A stretch of 42,843 bases of DNA from Alphaproteobacteria bacterium (lineage in GTDB: Bacteria > Pseudomonadota > Alphaproteobacteria > Bin95), in the NCBI GenBank assembly GCA_030833925.1, contig JAURGE010000022.1:1-42843 (forward strand). The letters are read 5' to 3'. Below are positions 8,035 through 16,692 of the stretch, in pieces. The notes under the pieces were generated by a model, which saw nothing but the letters and a program-made list of their open reading frames with translations, searched no databases and had not been told where the DNA came from. The first letter of the stretch is position 1; each line of letters opens with the position of its first letter. Position numbers and translations under genes: made by a program.

Positions 8035-9216
8035 CTAAGAGACAATCTTCCTTCTGATTTTGAGCCCAAGAACACAAAAAACTGCCAAACAGATCAAAGG
8101 AGACACGCCATAGTTAACCGTTTGCCAATCAAAGGCATTGAGGAGTTGTCCAGATGAGAGTGCGGAAATCGCAACGGTCGCAAAAATCAAGAAATCGTTG
8201 AAGCCTTGGACTTTGGCCCTTTCCTCAGGGCGGTAGGTTTCTGTTAGCAGCGTCGTCGCGCCTATAAACATAAAATTCCACCCAACACCAATTACCAAAA
8301 GGCCAATGATAAAGTTTTCAAATTCTGCACCGGATAGATGAGCGATGACAGCTACAATATTCAGCACTGCTCCAATCAGAATGACATTTAAAACACCAAA
8401 TTTTCTAATGATGTCACCGGTGAAAAATGAGGGTGCAAACATTCCAATAATGTGAGCTTGGATGACCCACTTTGAATCGACAAAATGGAAACCACAGTTT
8501 GCCATTGCCAGCGGCGTAGATGCCATTAGGAGCGCCATAACCCCATAAGCCACGAAAGCCGCTATAACAGCCACTGCACATCTAGGTTGCCTTAGAATTT
8601 CGAGCAGAGGACGTCCAGATGACCTTCGTTGCTCATCTGTAAGTTTCGGTATCTTAACACCTGAGAGGAGGACAAATGAAATTAAGTAGACGCCAATAAG
8701 CGCAAAATAACTGCCTGCAAATTCTACCGGCGAGAGCAAATCTTTGGTGAAATTAGCGAGTTCTGGGCCTAGAAAAGCTGCGAATAATCCGCCTGTCATC
8801 ACCCAAGATATTGCTCTTGGGCGAAATTCTTCAGATGCAGTATCAGCGGCTGCAAAACGGTAGAAAATCGCAAACCCGTTAAACCATCCTATAACACATA
8901 CACCAACGCAAAGAAGCCAGAATGACCCCTGAAGCATCGCCATGCCAGCTAAAATAGCTCCGGCTACGCCAAACCATGTAGCCATCATAAATCCTGCCCG
9001 TCGCCCAATTCGCCGCATAAGCTGAGAAGCTGGTATGGTTGCCAACATCACACCAGCATGATGTGCCGCGAGAGGCAGTGTCTCCCAACCGGGAGCGGGG
9101 GTTAGAATTTTACCCGCCAATGGACCGGTCGTGAGCATTAATGCTGTACCGGTCATGTAAAGCGCTTGGCAGATAGCCAGAATGAGAACATTGCGCTTAG
9201 ATGAATCAAATTGCAC
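8035..9216 (-). CDS. MFS transporter
   Basis: A 393-residue integral membrane protein with about 12 predicted membrane segments and a short charged loop between the two halves (around residues 190-205, KLTDEQRRSSGRP). The basic RRIGRR loop between segments 2 and 3 is typical of MFS proteins. It begins at GTG 9216 without a strong Shine-Dalgarno, so the start is uncertain. The substrate is unknown. It lies 142 nt upstream of hppA on the same strand and is probably not functionally linked. The A/T-rich gap 9217-9375 separates it from the acyl-CoA dehydrogenase pair, which is transcribed towards it. Confidence 0.8.
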   Translation of the reverse strand: MQFDSSKRNVLILAICQALYMTGTALMLTTGPLAGKILTPAPGWETLPLAAHHAGVMLATIPASQLMRRIGRRAGFMMATWFGVAGAILAGMAMLQGSFWLLCVGVCVIGWFNGFAIFYRFAAADTASEEFRPRAISWVMTGGLFAAFLGPELANFTKDLLSPVEFAGSYFALIGVYLISFVLLSGVKIPKLTDEQRRSSGRPLLEILRQPRCAVAVIAAFVAYGVMALLMASTPLAMANCGFHFVDSKWVIQAHIIGMFAPSFFTGDIIRKFGVLNVILIGAVLNIVAVIAHLSGAEFENFIIGLLVIGVGWNFMFIGATTLLTETYRPEERAKVQGFNDFLIFATVAISALSSGQLLNAFDWQTVNYGVSPLICLAVFCVLGLKIRRKIVS

Positions 9217-9308
9217 GTTAGATTAGCGCTTTCAAAAGGTTAGAAAATTGATAACCACACGCTTAAAAACCTACGAAAATTAAAGACTGGGAACGTATGC
9301 CCATAAAA

Positions 9309-9327
9309 GCTAGACAGTTACGCTAGC
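9309..9327 (-). terminator. Weak hairpin, possible terminator of the acyl-CoA dehydrogenase pair
   Basis: A 5-bp stem (GCTAG at 9309-9313, CTAGC at 9323-9327) with a 9-nt loop is followed on the minus strand by TTTTA. It lies in an A/T-rich gap downstream of the ACAD pair. The stem is short, so support is weak. Confidence 0.3.
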
Positions 9328-9375
9328 AGTTATTTTGCTAAAAATAATCAGGTTAAAAATATCGCCGGAAGTATT

Positions 9376-10443
9376 TTATTCCTTTCCAGTCACAAAAGGC
9401 CAAAGCATATCGGCGCCCTCAGCAGCAACCATACGGCCAAGTTCGATTGCCCAATAACTTTCGTTTCCAAATTCATCTCGCCATGCCCATAGGCGACGAG
9501 TGGCGTGATGCAAAGAATGTTCATAAGTAAAACCCATCGCGCCGTGCGTCTGATGGGCAATCGCAGTTCCTATAGTAGCCGCCTCTCCAGTGCGCGTCTT
9601 TGCTGCAGCCACTTCAGCACGAGCTATCATGCCCAGGCCATTCGTTGCCGCCATTGCTTCTGCCGCAGCATCCGCAGCTGCCCCGGCTGCTGCCGCTTCG
9701 CCAGCAAGTTGAGCGAGACCATGTTGGATTGCCTGAAATTTAGCAATTGGCCTGCCAAACTGGGACCTTTCTACGGAATATTGAACTGATTGGTCTAATA
9801 TTTTTTGCAAACCACCAGCTATCTGCACTGACCGGATGGCTGCCCCCATGGCAAAGAGTGCCTGCTCATCAAAACCCTCGGGTGCCCGCACACTCTTGGT
9901 TGGTTTTACACCGTCAAAGGAAACTTCATCAGCTGGTTCGCCTGCAATTGATTGATTTTCTCGGATTGCACAATCGGCGGTTCTGACAAGTGCAATGACT
10001 TTACCAGCATCACTATTAGCCAAGACAGCAACGTGCTCAGTTCTTCGGGCGAAAGGCACGTAACGGGCCGTGCCCGTAAGCGCCCCATCTGCACCAACTT
10101 TGATTTTGGTATTAATTTGAGTTGGGGCAATCGTCATTGGCCCCATAGGGAATTCAATGCCAGCATTTCCTAGCAACCAGGCAGCTAACATGGTTTCCGC
10201 AAGTGGCACCGGCACTGAGTGACGACCCGCCTCCTTTAGCAAGGCAAAACCATCACCCATTGCTATTCCTGCTCCGCCAAGAGCATCGCTACCCCAAGCT
10301 AAAGTCAGTCCATTTTCTTCTAGCGTTTCCCAAAGAGCGGACGGCCAAACGCCCGCTTCAGCTTCATTTATAAGACTAGGAACTACCATGTCCTGAAAAA
10401 TGCGGACAGCGGCATCGACGATTAGATTATCTTCCGAGTTCAT
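9376..10443 (-). CDS. Acyl-CoA dehydrogenase family protein, probable non-catalytic subunit
   Basis: A 355-residue acyl-CoA dehydrogenase homologue of the shorter type that pairs with a catalytic subunit (compare PimC/PimD and the mycobacterial FadE heteromers). The open frame is longer, but ATG 10443 starts 13 nt after the upstream gene's stop and aligns with the family. Neither usual catalytic-glutamate position carries Glu: the mid-protein helix reads ALFAMGAAIRS, and the C-terminal loop has no FEG or YEG motif. The SQFGRPIAKFQAIQH segment, typical of the FAD/CoA-binding C-terminal domain, is present. The middle domain is diverged. Inference: it is a structural and FAD-binding partner of the product of 10457-11620, not an independent dehydrogenase. 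The substrate is unknown. Confidence 0.78.
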   Translation of the reverse strand: MNSEDNLIVDAAVRIFQDMVVPSLINEAEAGVWPSALWETLEENGLTLAWGSDALGGAGIAMGDGFALLKEAGRHSVPVPLAETMLAAWLLGNAGIEFPMGPMTIAPTQINTKIKVGADGALTGTARYVPFARRTEHVAVLANSDAGKVIALVRTADCAIRENQSIAGEPADEVSFDGVKPTKSVRAPEGFDEQALFAMGAAIRSVQIAGGLQKILDQSVQYSVERSQFGRPIAKFQAIQHGLAQLAGEAAAAGAAADAAAEAMAATNGLGMIARAEVAAAKTRTGEAATIGTAIAHQTHGAMGFTYEHSLHHATRRLWAWRDEFGNESYWAIELGRMVAAEGADMLWPFVTGKE

Positions 10444-10456
10444 GATCAGGACGTCT

Positions 10457-11620
10457 CTACCGAAGACCCAACTGCCGAGCAACGATACCTCGAAGCACCT
10501 CGTTAGTCCCACCTCTAATGGTGGAAGATGGTACGCGCAGAAGCCCCTCAGCAAGGGTCCTGGCATAGTCATCAGTTGACTGGCCTAGGGCTTCAGTTGG
10601 CATCAGCTGTCGCACATCATTCAGCAGCGTAGACTCAAATTTCGTGCCTAAGTCCTTGACCAAGGCAGCCTCAACCACCGGAGACTCACCTTCTTGCAGC
10701 AACGCCGATACGCCGAGCGACATGCGCCGCATAGCTTTCAAACGAGCAACATTCTTGCCAAGCGCCTCCGCTTCCCGAGCGTCAGGATTTTCACCCATTC
10801 GCCGCACAGCTTCGGTTAAAGTAATTGCAGAAGACAAAAATCTCTCAGGCCCAGAGCGCTCAAGCCCAAGTTCACTTGTAACTTGATGCCATCCCTCACC
10901 TTCTTTACCCAGCAAACAATCTTCTGCGACGAAAGCATCATCGAATACCGTCTCGTTGAAGTGCTCATCTCCTGCCATGTTTCTGATACCGCGTATCTGT
11001 ATCCCTGGACCTTTGAGATCTATCAGGAACTGAGAGAGGCCTTCGTGTCGATTTTTCTCGTCTCGAGTCCCACCAGTACGCACAGTGGCTATCATGTAGT
11101 GGCAAAAATGAGCGCCTGAAGACCAGATCTTTCTGCCGTTGATCTTCCACCCGCCCTCAACCTTCGTAGCAGTGGTTCTGAGACTGGCAAGATCAGATCC
11201 TGAGTCAGGTTCACTCATACCAATAGCAAAATAGCATTCGCCGGCAGCGATACGAGGAAGAATATCGAGCTTTTGCTGTTCGGTACCATTCTTGAGCAGC
11301 ATTGGGCCTGATTGACGGTCGGCAACCCAATGTGCAGACACTGGGGCCCCTGCGGCCAATAATTCTTCCGTTACCACATAGCGCTCCATACTCGAGCGCT
11401 CATGCCCACCATATTGCTTTGGCCATGTCATTCCCAGCCAACCACGCTTACCAAGCTTACGACTAAACTCAAGATCAACACCAAAAGCCCAGCCATCAGC
11501 TACTGGCTTAAAACCGCCAGAAGCTCGCTCAGAAGCCAGAAAGGCTCGGACCTCCTGCTGAAGGGCCTTCAGCTCAGGAGAAAAATCGATGCGTGGAAAC
11601 CGAAAACCACCTGCCGCCAT
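10457..11620 (-). CDS. Acyl-CoA dehydrogenase, probable catalytic subunit
   Basis: Introduces the alpha-beta double bond in an acyl-CoA with FAD. 387 residues, start ATG 11620 with an AAAAGG-type ribosome site. The N-terminal helical domain is followed by FAIGMSEPDSGSD at 131-143 (FAD/substrate strand) and the IWSSGA segment. Glu254 in GLERS occupies the isovaleryl-CoA-dehydrogenase-type base position. The C-terminal site reads RGGTNEVLRG, with Gly where MCAD-type enzymes have the catalytic Glu. This pattern is the norm for catalytic subunits of heteromeric ACADs that act on bulky or branched acyl chains. The partner gene follows 13 nt after the stop. The chain or ring it acts on cannot be decided from sequence. 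Confidence 0.85.
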   Translation of the reverse strand: MAAGGFRFPRIDFSPELKALQQEVRAFLASERASGGFKPVADGWAFGVDLEFSRKLGKRGWLGMTWPKQYGGHERSSMERYVVTEELLAAGAPVSAHWVADRQSGPMLLKNGTEQQKLDILPRIAAGECYFAIGMSEPDSGSDLASLRTTATKVEGGWKINGRKIWSSGAHFCHYMIATVRTGGTRDEKNRHEGLSQFLIDLKGPGIQIRGIRNMAGDEHFNETVFDDAFVAEDCLLGKEGEGWHQVTSELGLERSGPERFLSSAITLTEAVRRMGENPDAREAEALGKNVARLKAMRRMSLGVSALLQEGESPVVEAALVKDLGTKFESTLLNDVRQLMPTEALGQSTDDYARTLAEGLLRVPSSTIRGGTNEVLRGIVARQLGLR

Positions 11621-11689
11621 AGGTAATGCCTTTTTCGTTGTATAATCTTATTTAGTGACCTTAGTGCCAATTACAGAAGAGGCAAGGAA

Positions 11690-12742
11690 TCAGTCTTCTG
11701 GACGAAATCCCATAATTCGCTCAAAACGTAATTGATAAGCAGGCCACACCTCCGGGTTGACTAAGCGCGGAGGCCTCTTCCCCCGAAGTATGCTAATCCA
11801 TTGATCTGCAGCGCCAACCGACATGTTCCTATTGGCCTCAGTCGTTATGCCAGCATGATGAGGTGTAACAAGCACATTATCTAGGGCCATCAGGGGATGC
11901 GAGGGGTCAGTAGGCTCCTTCCAGAAGACATCAACGCCTGCTCCGACGATTTCACCGTTTCTGAGTGCCTCGGCGAGCGCTTCTTCGTCAGTGATGCCCC
12001 CGCGGGCCGTGGTAACGAAAACAGCTGTTGATTTCATTTTTCTGAATTCATCTGCCCCAAACATGTTGAGTGTTTCATCTGTTCGGGGACAATGCACCGA
12101 GATGAAATCACTTATGCTGAGCAGTTCTTCAAGCTCTACTTTTCGAGCACCACGCTTAGCGATCTCATCCGCGGATAAGTAGGGGTCATAAGCAATGACA
12201 TTCATCCTAAACGCAATACGGCAAAGCTCCGCGGTGCGGGTGCCTATTTGGCCAATGCCGATGATACCAACTGTTTTTTCAAGAAGCTCAGAACCAGTCA
12301 GTTCCATGCGATCTACATTACTTTCACGACGCAAGCGACGGTCAGCCTGAATCATTTTTTTGGAGATGGCCAACATCATGCCAAGCGCATGTTCGGCAAC
12401 ACTCTCCTTATTTGTTCCCCCTTGGTTTACCACTGCAATGCCCTCAGCGGTCATTGCATCGACATCGATATAGTCATAACCGGCGCCGGTTGAAGACACT
12501 GCGACTATATTTGGAGCTCGTGTTAGGAATTCAGCGTTAGGGAACCAAGGTTCTTGAAGTTCTGTGCGGGATTGAACCTGGTAACCATGTGCGCGAAACA
12601 TAGCTGCATCTAGCTCATCTTTTGGGTCGGCATAGTGGAGATGCGAGACCTGAATATCTTCCGCAGCTTCTAGCTTTGCCAACGCTGCATCGGTATCCAT
12701 CCACTCCTCAAAGAAAACCAGGCGCCGCGCATTATAAACCAT
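11690..12742 (-). CDS. D-isomer-specific 2-hydroxyacid dehydrogenase (NAD-dependent)
   Basis: A 350-residue member of the D-2-hydroxyacid dehydrogenase family (phosphoglycerate/glyoxylate/lactate dehydrogenase-like). The Rossmann fingerprint GIGQIG is at 162-167 with the NAD-selective Asp186. Catalytic residues are Arg247 (TTARGGI), Glu276 (FWKEP) and His295 (TPHHAG). The N-terminal domain is about 20-30 residues longer than in minimal members. No ACT domain is present, so it is not a standard SerA. It lies 69 nt upstream of the acyl-CoA dehydrogenase pair on the same strand and may be co-transcribed. Substrate unknown. Confidence 0.84.
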   Translation of the reverse strand: MVYNARRLVFFEEWMDTDAALAKLEAAEDIQVSHLHYADPKDELDAAMFRAHGYQVQSRTELQEPWFPNAEFLTRAPNIVAVSSTGAGYDYIDVDAMTAEGIAVVNQGGTNKESVAEHALGMMLAISKKMIQADRRLRRESNVDRMELTGSELLEKTVGIIGIGQIGTRTAELCRIAFRMNVIAYDPYLSADEIAKRGARKVELEELLSISDFISVHCPRTDETLNMFGADEFRKMKSTAVFVTTARGGITDEEALAEALRNGEIVGAGVDVFWKEPTDPSHPLMALDNVLVTPHHAGITTEANRNMSVGAADQWISILRGKRPPRLVNPEVWPAYQLRFERIMGFRPED

Positions 12743-12870
12743 TATGACTCTGATCCTAGGGTGAGAGTTTCAAAAAAGCCCATCATTTGAGTGCTGTCGC
12801 TTTGCAGCAAGCGCAGCCAATTGCCTTTGCTTATTTATTCTTTCAGCAAATTTTATTTTAGCTATTTAAA

Positions 12871-13317
12871 TCAGCGGGAAGATTTAGCGTCCCCTATCTT
12901 CTTTGCGAGCATCTGCTGCTCTTCGCAATTGCCACAGATACGCGAAAGATCGGCTAAATGCTTTTCCGCAGATTTGATGTTACCCAACTTGATGTAGAGC
13001 TCCCCGTAATACTCGTGTGCGCCAACATGGCTGGGATCAATTTTTAGAGCTTTGATATACGCTGCCTCAGCTTGTGCATACTGGCCCAGCTGGCGTCTTG
13101 AGTATCCAATATAATTGTAGGCGTCTGCGGATTGCGGATTAGACTCTAGATAGTCTTCCGCCTTTTTTATTGCGCGGTCATACTTCCCACGATCCACTTC
13201 TCTCTTCACGTCACCGATTGAAACACTCGTATCGCTACTACTGCCCGCCGCATTCGCAACATTTATGCCTGGAACTGTCAACAGAACGAACAACGAAAAT
13301 AATGCTAATTTTCTCAT
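12871..13317 (-). CDS. Exported tetratricopeptide-repeat protein
   Basis: A 148-residue periplasmic TPR protein. The frame is open further upstream, but ATG 13317 gives a clean signal peptide (MRKLALFSLFVLL..., cleavage after NANA-type ANA near residue 22) and has a GGGGGA-like ribosome site. The mature part has two to three TPR units: KYDRAIKKAEDYL, DAYNYIGYSRRQLGQYAQAE and GAHEYYGELYIKLGNIKSAE. The CGNC pair near the C-terminus could be redox-active or metal-binding, but no known fold is implied. It is a protein-protein interaction module with unknown partners. It lies 6 nt past the stop end of the acyl-CoA dehydrogenase operon on the same strand. Confidence 0.75.
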   Translation of the reverse strand: MRKLALFSLFVLLTVPGINVANAAGSSSDTSVSIGDVKREVDRGKYDRAIKKAEDYLESNPQSADAYNYIGYSRRQLGQYAQAEAAYIKALKIDPSHVGAHEYYGELYIKLGNIKSAEKHLADLSRICGNCEEQQMLAKKIGDAKSSR

Positions 13318-13440
13318 AACCGGGTCCCCCGCAGTAACAAACACGTTCAACTGTAGATCAACCTTATCCAAGATAGAAATACCCCAAAACAACAAGCAAA
13401 ACAGCGTGCATGAAGAGGCTGGAAAATTAGGCAAACCTGC

Positions 13441-14601
13441 CTAGACGCTCCTCAGCATAGCGCGTGCAATATTAGCTTGCTGCAACTGGCTGGCGCCCTC
13501 AAAAATCCGGAAAAGGCGGACATCTCGAAACAAGCGTGGTATCGCTGACATGTCTTCCATATAGCCCATACCCCCCATAATTTGGACTGCTCGATCAGCT
13601 ATACGAGAGACCGCCTCACTCGCAAATAGCTTGGCAGACGCAATATCGACGTGGGGAATTGGTCCGTCTGAGTCAAAAGCCCTCGCGCAATCAAGACATA
13701 ATGCCCTAGCGGCGGCCATTTCTGATTGGCTGTCGGCTAATAAAGCTTGGATCTGACCGAAGTCACCTATCGCCTGCCCAAACTGCTTTCGGCGCGCTGC
13801 GTATGCAGTCATCTCTTCAATCAGGCGTATTGATTGACCGACACAAGTCGCAGCCACGTGAAGCCTTGCGTGATTTATACCACGAAGCGCTGCCTTTAAG
13901 CCGGAGCCCTCCTGACCACCAACAAGAGCATCACTTGGAACACGCACGTTTTCAAACCAAACATAGCAAACATGGCTACCTTCATTACCAAGCATTCTTG
14001 GAGGCTCCCCAATAGAAACTCCCGGCGTATTTGCATCTATCAGAAAAGCGGAGATACCATTAGCGGATTGATCATCCGGATTAGTTCTTGCCATTGTTAA
14101 AAAAACGTCTGCTTGAGGCGCATTTGTTATATATCGCTTTTCTCCATTGATTACCCAGAGATTGCCATCGCGCTTTGCATGGGTGGAGAGCGATGCTGCA
14201 TCTGATCCAGCTTCTGGCTCAGTCAAAGCAAATGAACCAGTGCACTCACCAAGAGCCATTTTTGGCAAATACTTTTCTTTCTGTGCCACGGTTCCAAAAT
14301 CTAGGATGGCTTGCGAAGTTAGCCCAATCGTTGTCGAAAAACGTGAACGGAAAACACAAGAAGCTTGGCAGAACTCGAAAGTGAGACGGACCTGCTCCTC
14401 CATGGAGCACTCTAACCCACCGTATTCCTCGGGTATGGAAATACCGAAGAGCCCTATCTCCCGCAGAGCTTCCGTCAAATCCTCTGGTACACCATCTTCT
14501 AGCGTCAAACGGTGTTCATTTAATCGAAGTACGTTCTGAGTGAAATCACGGACAGCGGCAATATAATCTTCGAAATCTCTAAACTGCTCAGAAACACGCA
14601 T
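13441..14601 (-). CDS. Acyl-CoA dehydrogenase (MCAD/SCAD-type catalytic site)
   Basis: 386 residues, FAD-dependent alpha-beta dehydrogenation of an acyl-CoA. FALTEPEAGSD at 124-134 and YITNA at 157-161 mark the FAD-binding beta domain, and RKQFGQ at 271-276 starts the C-terminal helical domain. Glu368 in RIFEGAS is at the standard catalytic position, so unlike the pair at 9376-11620 this one should be self-sufficient as a homotetramer. ATG 14601 immediately follows the TGA of the MaoC-like gene, so translation is coupled. It is the last gene of the chain that starts at DUF1285. Chain-length specificity cannot be read from sequence. Confidence 0.88.
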   Translation of the reverse strand: MRVSEQFRDFEDYIAAVRDFTQNVLRLNEHRLTLEDGVPEDLTEALREIGLFGISIPEEYGGLECSMEEQVRLTFEFCQASCVFRSRFSTTIGLTSQAILDFGTVAQKEKYLPKMALGECTGSFALTEPEAGSDAASLSTHAKRDGNLWVINGEKRYITNAPQADVFLTMARTNPDDQSANGISAFLIDANTPGVSIGEPPRMLGNEGSHVCYVWFENVRVPSDALVGGQEGSGLKAALRGINHARLHVAATCVGQSIRLIEEMTAYAARRKQFGQAIGDFGQIQALLADSQSEMAAARALCLDCARAFDSDGPIPHVDIASAKLFASEAVSRIADRAVQIMGGMGYMEDMSAIPRLFRDVRLFRIFEGASQLQQANIARAMLRSV

Positions 14602-15420
14602 TCAACCATTCCCAAACCTTATATGAGAGATAGTTGCTCGACACCGAGGCTTGTCATCGTCGCCTATCAGGGTCATCAACCTAGGGCCAGCGGTATCTGC
14701 AGGGGTTGCAATAAAACGCAGTCTTTCATCCCAAAACATGGGACGAAGGAAGGAGATTTCTCCTTCCAACTCGCTAATACCTCCTTGATCTGCCTCCGCC
14801 ACAAGGCCACCTAGCATTATGTGGGAGGCCATCAGACCTCCTGCGATTGGCGCTCTGAAACCAAATTTTTTTGCCGTGACAGGATCAGAGTGAATTAAAT
14901 TTTCAGCTTCGTCGGAAAACGCAGCGACCTTATCTGGTTCCAAAATTGTCTCGTTAACGAGTTCCATATTAGCTAGATCTAGCGACGGCACTGAAATTCG
15001 GGGCGCATCCGCATTCGTTTTACCCGGATTGAGACTCGATCGGTTCGCTCTTAAACGCACAATGCCGTCGTTATCAGTGAAGGTAAAATGAGCCCAAACT
15101 CTCTCACCACGAGGATGCGGGTCGATTTTAACAACCTCTCCCTTCATCCAAAGTGGCACATCTAGAGGCAGTGCAGCATTTAAAATGTATGCCTGTGACA
15201 TGTGGACATTGCCGTTGATTGACCGTCCCGTCCAACGTTGTGCCATGATCGTGTAAAATGCGAAAAAGCTTGGATCAGCTGCACTACCCCAAATAGCCGG
15301 ATTAACTCCACAGCACTCTAACTTACGAACCTGCCGGTCGCGCTCGACGACTACCTGTCTATCGTCGAACCGGAAACCAACCGGCGGGGGCGTCTGGGAC
15401 AATTGATCTACGTTAGCCAT
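14602..15420 (-). CDS. MaoC-like / FAS1-dehydratase-domain double-hotdog protein, degenerate hydratase motif
   Basis: 272 residues with an N-terminal hotdog of the FAS1-like dehydratase type and a C-terminal MaoC-like hotdog. Family members hydrate enoyl-CoA or dehydrate 3-hydroxyacyl-CoA. The hydratase motif around residues 171-195 reads EAENLIHSDP then GFRAPIAGG: His177 is kept, but the catalytic Asp of the usual G-D-x-N-P-x-H is Ala172, and the His of PIxHG is Gly. Asp170 or Glu171/173 might substitute, or the protein may have lost hydratase activity. It starts 3 nt after the TAG of the alpha/beta hydrolase gene and abuts the acyl-CoA dehydrogenase, so it likely handles the enoyl-CoA made by that enzyme. 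Confidence 0.75.
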   Translation of the reverse strand: MANVDQLSQTPPPVGFRFDDRQVVVERDRQVRKLECCGVNPAIWGSAADPSFFAFYTIMAQRWTGRSINGNVHMSQAYILNAALPLDVPLWMKGEVVKIDPHPRGERVWAHFTFTDNDGIVRLRANRSSLNPGKTNADAPRISVPSLDLANMELVNETILEPDKVAAFSDEAENLIHSDPVTAKKFGFRAPIAGGLMASHIMLGGLVAEADQGGISELEGEISFLRPMFWDERLRFIATPADTAGPRLMTLIGDDDKPRCRATISHIRFGNG

Positions 15421-15423
15421 AGC

Positions 15424-16233
15424 CTAGGCGTTGTCTACGCCGGCAAGGAAGTCCTGCAGTGCTTGGTTAAAGCCCGCTTGATCCTCCAAGTTTGATAAAT
15501 GACGAGCGACGGGCAAAATTACCAACTTCGCGCCTGGAATTCCCTTTGCCATGATCTCTGACATGTCCACAGGCGTGCCGGGGTCGTCCTCACCCACTAT
15601 CACCAATGTAGGCGCTGAGATTTCACCAAGCCGGGGAGTGATATTCAATCGTGAAATAGCAGCGCCGCATCCGCAATAACCCTCTATTGGTGTTGAAACG
15701 ATCATTTGGCTGATTGAAGCGATAATATTAGGCTCTGCCTTTACAAACCCAGGTGAAAACCAACGATCAATGGTCGCACTCAAACTGGCGCCCATCCCGT
15801 TCTGTCGAGCAGCCTTTATCCGTTCCTCCCATCCAGCTACTGCTTCCGGCGGATAACCAGAAGAAGTATCTGCGAGTGTCAATGACCTAAGTCGCGACGG
15901 TGCCTTCAATGCAACTGTCTGGCCGATCATCCCGCCCATTGAGAGTCCGACCCAATGAACTTTGTCTAGCTCCAACGCATCCATTAAACCAACAGCGTCA
16001 TCGGCTAACATTTCTAGAGTATACGGCCCTTGTGGAACACTGGACCCGCCATGACCGCGAGTATCAAAGCGAATAATTCGGAACTGATCCTTAAGTGCTG
16101 CCACCTGAGGTTCCCACATCCCAAGTTCTGCACTCAGTGAGTGGCTCATCATCACAACGGGACCATTCTTCATGCCTTCGTCGGCGTAACGAATGTTAAT
16201 ACCATTAGCGCTTATAGTTTGAGTTTGGGTCAT
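15424..16233 (-). CDS. Alpha/beta hydrolase (3-oxoadipate enol-lactonase-like)
   Basis: 269-residue cytoplasmic hydrolase of the PcaD-like group. The nucleophile elbow is GLSMGG with Ser98, the acid is Asp217 (GEDDPGTP) and the base His245 (VARHLSNLE); the oxyanion region is near SHSLSAE at 30-36. A TTG is available four codons upstream, but ATG 16233 has AGGGGA just before it and is preferred. Neighbouring genes are acyl-CoA enzymes rather than other beta-ketoadipate genes, so true enol-lactonase activity is doubtful. Ester, lactone or acyl-CoA thioester hydrolysis are all possible. Confidence 0.8.
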   Translation of the reverse strand: MTQTQTISANGINIRYADEGMKNGPVVMMSHSLSAELGMWEPQVAALKDQFRIIRFDTRGHGGSSVPQGPYTLEMLADDAVGLMDALELDKVHWVGLSMGGMIGQTVALKAPSRLRSLTLADTSSGYPPEAVAGWEERIKAARQNGMGASLSATIDRWFSPGFVKAEPNIIASISQMIVSTPIEGYCGCGAAISRLNITPRLGEISAPTLVIVGEDDPGTPVDMSEIMAKGIPGAKLVILPVARHLSNLEDQAGFNQALQDFLAGVDNA

Positions 16234-16272
16234 GGTTCCCCTCAACGTTATGTTTCAAATTCGTTCATAACT

Positions 16273-16692
16273 TTAGTGCAAAACTTGATCTGCGGCACTG
16301 GACGCACCCGATCTTGGCCGGAGTGGTGTTGGGCCTGCGTGGTGGTGGACTATTCGCCAAGTTCCACCCTCTTTGGTGAATACATTAGTTGCGAGCAAGA
16401 CCGTTCCTGAATTTCCACCTAACTGCTCGTAACATGTCACGTATGCCGTTTCACCGAGCAAATGTGGCAATGGATCAAGACATAAAATCTCAGGTCGGAC
16501 TTTTGCATCCAGAATACTATTCCAGCTATCGAGCACTACTTCGCGTCCAACCAAAAGGGGAGCGCCGGGATGAGCACAGGCTACTGGAGCTTTTTCCGCC
16601 CATATCTTAGCCATGCCCTTGATATCACCAGTAGTGAACGCATTATAAAAAAACTGATTTGCAGCCAGAACATCTGCTCGATCAGTACCCAT
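16273..16692 (-). CDS. NTF2-like / SnoaL-type small protein
   Basis: 139 residues of the cone-shaped NTF2 fold (SnoaL_3/DUF4440 type): an N-terminal helix with NQFFYNAFTTGD, a strand region around ACAHPGAPLLVGRE, and a C-terminal strand with WRIVHHHAGPT. Such proteins include isomerases, cyclases and non-enzymatic ligand binders. Its ATG (16692) overlaps the TGA of the CCA transferase gene by one base (TGATG) and is preceded by a G-rich ribosome site. A GTG two codons earlier is the alternative. Its function is not known; NTF2 proteins in this family are common next to RNA-maturation genes in alphaproteobacteria. Confidence 0.72.
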   Translation of the reverse strand: MGTDRADVLAANQFFYNAFTTGDIKGMAKIWAEKAPVACAHPGAPLLVGREVVLDSWNSILDAKVRPEILCLDPLPHLLGETAYVTCYEQLGGNSGTVLLATNVFTKEGGTWRIVHHHAGPTPLRPRSGASSAADQVLH

